NCBI GenBank assembly: GCA_030867875.1
Contig: JAOWCC010000577.1
Location: 152,946,344-153,010,343 of the forward strand
DNA: 64,000 bases
Reading direction: 5' to 3'
Source: Actinernus sp. WN-2022
Lineage: Eukaryota > Cnidaria > Anthozoa > Actiniaria > Actinernidae
A model generated the notes under the pieces. The model was given only the letters and a program-made list of their open reading frames with translations, had not been told where the DNA came from and ran no database searches. This document shows positions 10,603-19,800 of the stretch, one piece after another; position 1 is the stretch's first letter; every line of letters starts with the position of its first letter. Made by a program: the position numbers and the translations under genes.

Positions 10603-10854
10603 TTCTGGTCGAAGGTGGAGACTGGAAATGCAATTCTTGTGGAGTTAACTACGAAGCAGTTGGCTGCTTTAAAGACACATCCGGCCGTGCCTTACCAAAA
10701 GAAATTCTTAACGAACGAGACCCATCTAGTGCAGTGTATGGGCACCGACTGATTAACTGGGTAGACTGGAATACATACATGGAGGGATTCGCCTGTCGGT
10801 GTGCCGCTGCCGCTAAAAAAAAAGGCTACAGTGTGTTCGGTTTGCAGTTTTTCG
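10603..10854 (+). CDS. WSC-like gene exon, module 1 first half
   Basis: Acceptor TTTAACTTATAG and donor TTCG|GTACGT. It encodes LVEGGDWKCNSCG, then GCFKDTSGRALP, an NWVDWNTYM segment, CRCAAAAKKKGYSVFGLQFF. It has an extra CNSC pair before the module that the later modules lack. It enters in phase 1, so a preceding exon exists. Confidence 0.9.
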
Positions 10855-13800
10855 GTACGTTCTGCTCACACGCCATACATTCACACTAAAACATGTTTAA
10901 AAGCTGTTTTTAATTAACAAGTTTAAAGTAATACCTGTTTACACCGCATGCCTGCTGGTGTTAAACTACAATCCTGGTCAAAAGGGCTGGGACACTTGGG
11001 TATTTGTTAAAACAACACAACCCCCTCCTCCCCCGGCTCACAACATAGATTTGAGGGGGAGGGGAGGGGGGGTGGGGAGGATACGTTCATGTCTTGATAA
11101 ATTAACGAAACTGTAGAGAGTTGGGTATTGTTTGTTCGAGACAGCATACAAGGTGCTACCTTGTGACAAGTCTCCCAAAACCTTTTGACCACGATTGTAG
11201 TTTCAAACTCACCTTTTTTAACTAAACAACTTGTTCGAGGTAGTTTTAACTCTGTAAAACTTAACACATTCAAGATAGGGGCTACATAAACTTATAGTAA
11301 AGATACGGAAAGACCCGGATATATCTCTCTTTTCTTTCTTCCTCAGGGGAATGCTGGAGTGGACCCGATTCTATAACTATAAGTCACTTTAAAGAGTTCG
11401 GCTTGAGTAAGAATTGCTATTCGCAGGACTACCAAAAGTGCACTCCCTGGAGCAGAAACTGCGTTGGAGATAAGTGGACCAACTTTATCTATATAATAAG
11501 TAAGTTTGGTTAACTTTAAACATTAGATCAGTGCGCTTGGTGTGTTTAGTCATGATTTCGCTCTTCAGACTGAATGTAGATTCCACGTATCGGTACCGGC
11601 GGTTATGCACCTATCAGTGTTAAGCCCGAGGGGGGGGGGGGGGGGGTGGGGCAAGGGGTGAAGATTTGACAGGCAGGCCTACCCCGAGGGTGGGGATTTT
11701 GACATACGCTGCCTGCCTGGTGTGCAGTGGGGTGGGGAATTTTGATATTATTGACCAAAAGTGTTGTCCTAAGTGTGGGGAATTTGACCTTTTTTTGGGA
11801 GAAAATGTCAAATCCCCACCCTTTGCCCTCCCCCCTTGGGCTTAACATTGATAGATATATTACCTGTCCGAGACATGCAATTAACCTGTTTTGAAATAGG
11901 TGTATACTACTACTATATGTATATTACTGCTACTCACGTGGCACTGCTACTACTACAGTACTACTACTACACTACTACTAATACAATACTACTACACTAC
12001 TACTACACTACTACTAACAGTGAATGCATGCTAAAGCTAAAGTTTATCATGCACGTACAGGCCTCGCGCACGATGTTGGTGATCACCTTTTCACATTTTA
12101 CAGTCTAACGCTAGATTTAGTGTCATAATTTCACTATGCTTTAATGTTGAAGCTTGATTTTTCACAGGAAGATGATGTAGTTCGTGTGCACCAAGAAGAG
12201 TGAAAATCGTTTTATGAAGTTTCGAAACTATTTTTAAAAGCGCTTTTTTTCTATAGCACACCACTTAATTTTAGCTGTTTTTGACCTATTTTTCATCACG
12301 ATAGAAAAACTTAGAAGTCACTCACCTTCGATACGAGCCCCAACATCCGGAAAAAGGTTATACATTTGTGATGCACATTAACTATAGTTTCATTTGCACT
12401 TCGTGTTTTTGTGGTTTGTTGATGGTTTTACAAACACAATCCATTTTATAGCGTTAGACTGCCATTTTAAATGCACAAAATTGCCAGATTCGCGTATCGT
12501 GCCCTCGGGGCTCGATGTTCGGATCGAGCATAGAGGCACGATTATCGAGCCTTCAAAGTTCTAGATCGTGCCTTTTACGTTAAGCTCGATGAGGGCACCA
12601 TTAGGGCTCTATAAAGGCACGATAATATTCAGGCAAAGGCTCGATGAAGGCACGATCCAAAGCTCGATGAAGGCACGATGCCAGGTTCATAACATTTTGC
12701 ATAATCATGTCACTACATACCCTGGGTTCCAGAGGTTAAATGTTTTGCCTTTTGTTGGTAAATTCGGTGAGCGCGCGGAAGGCAAAACAATTTACCGAAT
12801 TTACCGACAAAAGGCAAAACATTTAACCTCTGGAATCCAGGGTAGTCACTACACTGAGTTCATTGCACATACCAACTCGACTCAACTTAATTTAAGCTAT
12901 GATTTTCAGGCGAGACTACAAGAATGGATTTTCTAAAGTGAGAGAAATACCGAAAAACACCCAAAATGCATAATAGAACTAAAGTTGAAGCAGTCTGGTT
13001 TTAAACTGCGAGCCATACTATTATTATTAAAAACTGTAAGCTTTGAGTATATAGTTTCGAAGAAAGAAATGTTGCTCAGATTGACCATACATGTACATCT
13101 ATCAGCCAAGGAATTAGTTCCTATTTTCATTTCGTTCTTATGTACAAATATATAGTTTCTTCATTTTGGATGCACCATTTGACAAGTATACTTGAGAAGT
13201 TTTTGATGAAGTATGGCAAAGATTCGCGTGATGCAATGTGTTTTAAAGAGAGATTTAGAGAATCGGTTCACTCTGTGTAACCGAAATCAGTTTCTAGAAT
13301 AATCGTTTTTTTCAACTGGTCCACTTAATCTTTACAATCCTATATCAGGACATTGAAATGGTATAATAAATTATCTCTTTATTATATGGCAGCTCCGTGG
13401 GCAGGCAAGACTCCAAGAGGACTCTGAATGCTGCCATCTGAATGGTTGCTCAGCGGGCAAAATTTTTCATCTTGACCGCTCAATATTTTCCTAATTCCTT
13501 CACAACCATTCGTAAACAAATGGCGATAAAACCCATACATTTTGAAAGAAACTAAACAACTTGTCACATGAAGGCAAATACTAATTTAAAGTATCTTTCT
13601 AATTTCCGTTGTTCGGCTAAAATTCAACTTTATAGAGCAAACTAAAGAAGCGGCTTTCCGACTCTCGCAAGTTCGATGAAAATGACTGCAGCAAAAACGA
13701 ATGAATTGAACGTTAGAAGCTGGATTAGTGGATAAATAACTTTTTACATGTAGCTGTCAAATTAAATACACAAAAGCTGAAATTGCTGTACATGCAGACT

Positions 13801-16800
13801 TCAAAAAACACAATGAAAAGTTCAGCTACCTCAACGCTTCTAAAATCGCAGTACAAAGAAATTATTCCGGGAACACGCGTAAACTAACTTATAGTTATAA
13901 TTAGCACACAGTTTCATCAAATAAATCAAATTGTTTTATTACATATGGGTTGAGAAATTCAGCATTCACATTTGGTAACTGGCATTTAACACGAGAGTGT
14001 TTACTAGTTAGTACTTACAAGTTTGTTCGTATTCTTCTACAGCTCATTTTGTCGAGTTTTTCAGTGTGCTTATCGTATCGCCACTCAACTCTAGTGATTT
14101 CAACGTGCCTGTTTTCAACTTTCAAATCTTCCACAAATATGCACATGTTTGTCTCCAGATAATGCCATTCGGGTTCTTGGTAAAGTTGTCATTGAAACTC
14201 AGTGCATCTGAAGTGAAGTACAGGTCAGTTTTCGTCCATAAAAAGCATTTTTGATGTAAAAAAAAAACTGTTGTGAACACCACGAGTTCAATTTCAAGTA
14301 AAACTCGTCGGGTCTCGGTCTAATTTTAGCTTAATTTCTATTCGCTGTTCAGTTTACAGCGAAGTGGGTTCCTGGTCGTCGCGTCAAAAAGTGTGTTTTA
14401 GCACTATTTTCGCCATATAATAAAAACCTTATTGACCAAGCTTTTCCAAATTCGATAAAACCCATACATTTTGAAAGATACTAAACAACTTGCAGCAAAA
14501 ACGAATGAATTGATGCCAGGCTCGATGTAGACACGATCCAAGGCTCGATGCAGGCATGATGCCAGGCTCGATGAAGGCACGATCCAAAATCATTCAAGGC
14601 TCGATCTAGGCTCCATGAAGGCACGATAGATGCACGATGAAAGGAATGCAGGCTCGATATTCGAGCATCGTGCATCAGCCATCGTGCATGCATCGAGCAT
14701 TTCAGGAATGCACGATGTATAACGCACGATGTACGTTGTGAAGTTTTTGTTACGCGAGTGATCACCAACACCGTGCGCGAGGCCTTAATCAAACATTCCA
14801 ATAAAATAAGTATTACCTTTATTTTACTGGAATTTTACTGAGTACCCTTTTAAAAGTAAGCCTCTAAGTATTCTTCAATTGCTTACTAGTTCCGGACTGT
14901 GACCTGGAGATCGAGAGACTGGGTTGCTTCCGGGATCGCCATAGTGCTAAAAGGCCTATACCAGACTACATACTGACGGACAGGGACCCCTCCAGTAAAA
15001 AGATTTACAGTGGCAAAACAATTGACTGGCGTAACTGGGATGTATACATGCCGAGCTTCGCGTGTCGATGCGCCAAGAAAGCTCTTGAAAAAGGCTACAC
15101 GACATTCGGTCTACAGTTTTATGGTAAGCTCGAAAAGACTCTCTCTATATATATACAGTATAGGACCCCGCTATCTCGAACTCCCAAGGGAAACGCAAAA
15201 TAGTTCGAGTTAGCGGAGGTTCGAGTTAGCGGGGTAAATTTTGCAGTAAAACAGTGACAAAATAAAACAAATGGATATCACAACTTGTTCGAGATAGCGG
15301 GGTTTTCGAGATAACCGAGTTCGAGATAGCGAGGTTATATTGTTTTCCTTCCATCTTGCATTTCGCGCGGGAAGGCAGCGCTTGTTAATATAAAAGCGGA
15401 GATTTTTTTTATGAGATAATATGCTGCTTCCTTGATATATATATATTTAGATTATATTAAAGCTTACCTTAATAGCCATATATTTAAATGTCATAATAGA
15501 TTAATACATATTGGACGACGTTGGGCCAACAGTATTTTTTGCAGGTTTAACGTTTTTTGGCCAACAAAAGAAGGTTGGCCCAATATCGTCAAACATGGGG
15601 CGTTAAACAGTCTAACATTGTTGCTCCAACATGGGATGCTAATAGTCCAGCATTATTGGTCCAACATGGGAGGCTATAGTCTAACATTGTTGGTCCAACA
15701 TGGGGTGTTAAACAGTCTAACATTGTTAGTCCAACATGGGGCGTTGAACAGTCTAACATTGTTGGTCCAACATAGGGCGTTAAACAGTCTAACATTGTTT
15801 GGCTAGTTTGGCCAGCCGACATATTGTACTCAACTGATAAGATTAACGTTGTTGGCTTTGCCATAGCACTTGGTCTTCTCATTTATATTAGTTACCGTTT
15901 GATAGACGTACAACAAGCAGGAGTTTTGTCCATGGTTTTTGTAGTCATTAAGTTTCAGTTTCAGACAATAATGGGTAGATTTTTAGGGCGCATTCTTTTG
16001 CAACTATTCTGACTATTCCTATTCCGGTATATGAATAACAAATTACGCGGAATACTATTTCCCAAAAACACAGATACTACGAAAACGGAATGATCTTGAC
16101 GGAGGTGACCTGAGAACTAACGTTCTGTTCCTGCTGGTTGTTCGTCGATCTAATCAGCCAAACGGTAACTAATATAAATGAGAAGACCAATTTTTCCATT
16201 TTTCCTTTTCGATTCCGTGTAAACCTCGTTCCCAGGGGTCTTTGAGCGCGTAATCCCAGATGGCGTCGAAGCTACTGGTGGGTTCGGCCTCTGATTTGCT
16301 AGACGTATCGCGCGCGATGATTGGAGAATTTCGAATAGCGCGGCCATTATATTTTTGACTTAAAAATACCCGTTGACGTCGTATTTCGCATTGCGCATTC
16401 AAATTCGTTGAAAACGACTAAAAATGTCATAAGTACTAATTAGCGTTTTGCCTTTTCAACACTTTGTATTGCATCGTTCTATTGTATTGTATTGTTAGAC
16501 TATTGTTATGTTTATATAATACAATTTATACAATGCTATGCATAAATTTGTCAGAGTATTGGACAACCCCCCTCTAAATTGGGTAAAAGAAGAACAATGT
16601 ACGGTTGGCATCAGAGGTACTTTCGACGCCATCTTGGATTAGGCGCGCAAAGACCCCTGGGAACAAGGTTGAGTAAACCGTTCAGTGTTCTGTTCATTCT
16701 GTAAACGGAATAGTTTTCAAAAGAACACAGTGACCGTCTATTTCGACTATTCTTATCCCGGAATAGTCCCAAAAGAACGCGGCCTTCATATATAGTGTTC

Positions 16801-19800
16801 TTTTGCAGGGGAGTGTTGGAGCGGTCCTGAGGCCGACTCTACCTACATGATAGATGGTATTTCAAAAGATTGCGTCGATAGATGCTACAAGCCATGCAGG
16901 CCGTATGAGAAGTTCTGTGCTGGGAAAAATTACGCCGATGCCGTTTACAGACTGAGCGGTAAGCATCATCTACTGATAGCAATATTGGTTTAGCTAGGTT
17001 GACTTCATCAATAGGAGGACAGGCGCCTTTTTTAATGCGCAAAAGTAAATATGTTACTTAAGCAAACTTAAACGTTTAAGACCTCGGATCGGAAACTTTT
17101 ATTTGGAACTCCAGAGCCTTCTGTCTTTCGGCCAGCGGAGTGTAACTTTTTGCCGCGGCGCGGTGTGACTCCACGGGCACATCAGTAGGACCTGCTGGCT
17201 AGCTCCATTTAGAAAATGCTGGTTAAAAATCACAGGAGGTAGAAAAAGGAATAAAATGAAATATATGTGTTATCTTGTTTCTTTCCTGATGACAATGCTT
17301 AGGTGACATTATGTGCATCCAAAGATCGAAATAATTCATTACGAAGCTTCTTACTCGATCAAACAATACTTTTGTTCGAGTGGACAATGACAAGCATGTG
17401 ACCCCAACTAAATTGTGTTTATGACGTCATACATATGTGCGGTGGTAATACGTAATTCCGATTTCCGACCGGGTCAGAGTTTTTCGTAAAAATATGTCAA
17501 ATTCCGGCTTATAGACGATTCAGAATAATCAAACAGAGAGAAAATCCGGGTTGGTTTCCAAAATAACTTGGAAATCGGGTTTTGTAGCTTTCTTTTCCAG
17601 TCTGATAACTGGGTCAGGTTCTGTACCCTTTGGCCGCACATATATCTACCCATTTATCAAACAAGCCCCCCCCCCCCCCCCCCCCCCCCCGCCTCTCCCC
17701 CTCCACCCCCGAGGGTTTAAATAAGCAAATGCCAGTAATCTGCAGTTACGATATGAGTACGTGAAGAAAATAGCTTATGATGATATCATTATAACAGTAC
17801 TATACTTATTATAGTTAACTATTTTTACATTTACAGCGGCTCCATGCGAAATTAAGACCCAGCCTCTTGGTTGCTATGTAGAGAAGGCTGATAATCGTGC
17901 TCTCGGTGTGGAAATCCTGGACGAGCTCAGTCCTGTGAGCTCAGTGTTTAATGGACGCATTCTCGACATGAGTAAATGGGCCAAGGAATTCCCAAAGCTG
18001 CTCTGCAGGTGCGCTCGTGCTGCTAAGGAAAAAGGCTTTTCTGTCTTTGGTGTCTATAACAAAGGTAAACTTATTCATTCAATTTATTATCTGACTCATT
18101 AAAGCTTTAAAGTGGCCTTCAACCCCAATTGTTTTTATTTTCGAAAAGAGATGATAATTTTGAGTAATTATGCGAAAAACGTTTTGAATTTGCGTTAATC
18201 CTTAATTGTTTTTGAGCGATTGTAAACGCGATTCTGATGACGAAGCGCCGCCATTAGAATTGTGACGTAAGTGAAGGAATTTTTCTTTCCGAGCACGGAT
18301 GAATACGCACGTTTCGCTTTCACGAAGTTAACCCACTTGCGCCTTTTTCTGGCTAATGAACTCTCATCTCCCTAGCATGGAATTTTGTGAAGACTGATAT
18401 CTTGCTTGGGGTCTAAATAGTTGCTGCAGCCCCCTACAACACACCTATTTGGCATTTAAACATCGGGTTTTTTTTCGATTTCGCTAACCACTACTTCCAA
18501 CTACTCCGACTTCTCTTTGTAAGTTTTTCCTTCACTTACGTCACAAGACTCATTATAATAATTAGGACGTGCGCCACTACACACGGGATTTTGTCATCTT
18601 TAAACGCTCATAAAAAAAACCAAGGATTAATGCCAATTGTTTTTTTTTTCACAGAAATGCTCAAAATTACCTCTTCTTTTCGAAAATAAAATAAAACTTT
18701 TGGGGTTGAGGGGCACTTTAAATGTCAATGTACGAACCCATGATGTATGTATTAACACAAACAAATATATACAAATACAAACACACCCATTCGTAGTCAG
18801 AACGGATGTCGTATGAGTGGGACAAAAGTACGGCACGTCCGTAGCCTTACCGTAGCCTTACCGTAGCCTTACCGTAACCGTACTGTAACTTACTGTACCG
18901 TAACTCTGTAATTTGATTGGATCAGAAAGACAAAAACAATAGGGAAACCATTTCAACGTCACGGCATGCCGTACAGTAACCGTGCCGTAAGTCATTGCCG
19001 TAATTTACCGACTCATACGAAATCCGTTCCGTGCAAACTGATATTGAATTATCGCTATCCGTGCTCCATTTCAGTCAAGTTTAAAAGAGATAGCCGAACA
19101 GTTGAGAGCTTTAAAATACATGTTAAGATTTATCTTTTTAGAAAGGCATATTTAAAAAAAAAAATGAATTTTTCTTAAGATTGTTATTTTATATTGTATA
19201 TACAGCGCTAATGGACTGTAGGGAATTGGCGCTATATAAATGTATTATATATATATATTTTTTCTGATAACGTTTTTTTAATTGCCTATTTTTATAATAC
19301 CTTATGCACCATATAGTTAGATCAAAACAGCCCATGTCATGTCATGGCAGGAGCCCATTACCAGGAGCGTCCATCTTTCCAATGGTTCTGTTCCCATCAC
19401 AGGTGTAGATGTGGCTATATTTAGAATTGCATTTCGCGCGAAATAAATAAAGGCCATGTTGTCTTAGCCAATCAGATAGCTATACGTCACTTCTCATTAT
19501 TATTCATTATCATTCTTCTCACTTTCAACGCGGGAATTCTAATTCTAAATATAGCCACATCTACTCCTGTGCTGGGGGCCCAGCCCATGACATAGGAACG
19601 CTCCTGGTAATGGGCTCCTTCCTGGTCATGGCCATTTAAAACTGGTACTTTTTGCACATACACAATTAACACACAATGGCTCCATGTAAATTGGCCTTAA
19701 CATACTAGCATTATGAACAACATCTTAACGACACTTAACTAGTTTCTGTTTGAGAATTTATACATTTCTGGATAAAATTAATTCACAATTCTATATATTC

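Larger units (their letters stand above)
12060..14785. mobile_element. 2.7-kb element with 27-bp terminal inverted repeats
   Basis: GGCCTCGCGCACGATGTTGG at 12060 is matched in inverse, with one mismatch over 27 bp, at 14759-14785. Inside are tandem GGCTCGATGAAGGCACGAT-type repeats near both ends (about 12515-12690 and 14515-14700) and an internal direct repeat (about 13520-13562 and 14454-14491). No transposase frame is present, so it is non-autonomous. It contains a younger MITE at 12718-12844 and fills most of the intron between modules 1 and 2 of gene 1. Confidence 0.8.

Noticed and set aside
15432..15882. Overlapping frames on both strands at 15.4-15.9 kb
   Set aside because: Both are translations of the 38-bp minisatellite.
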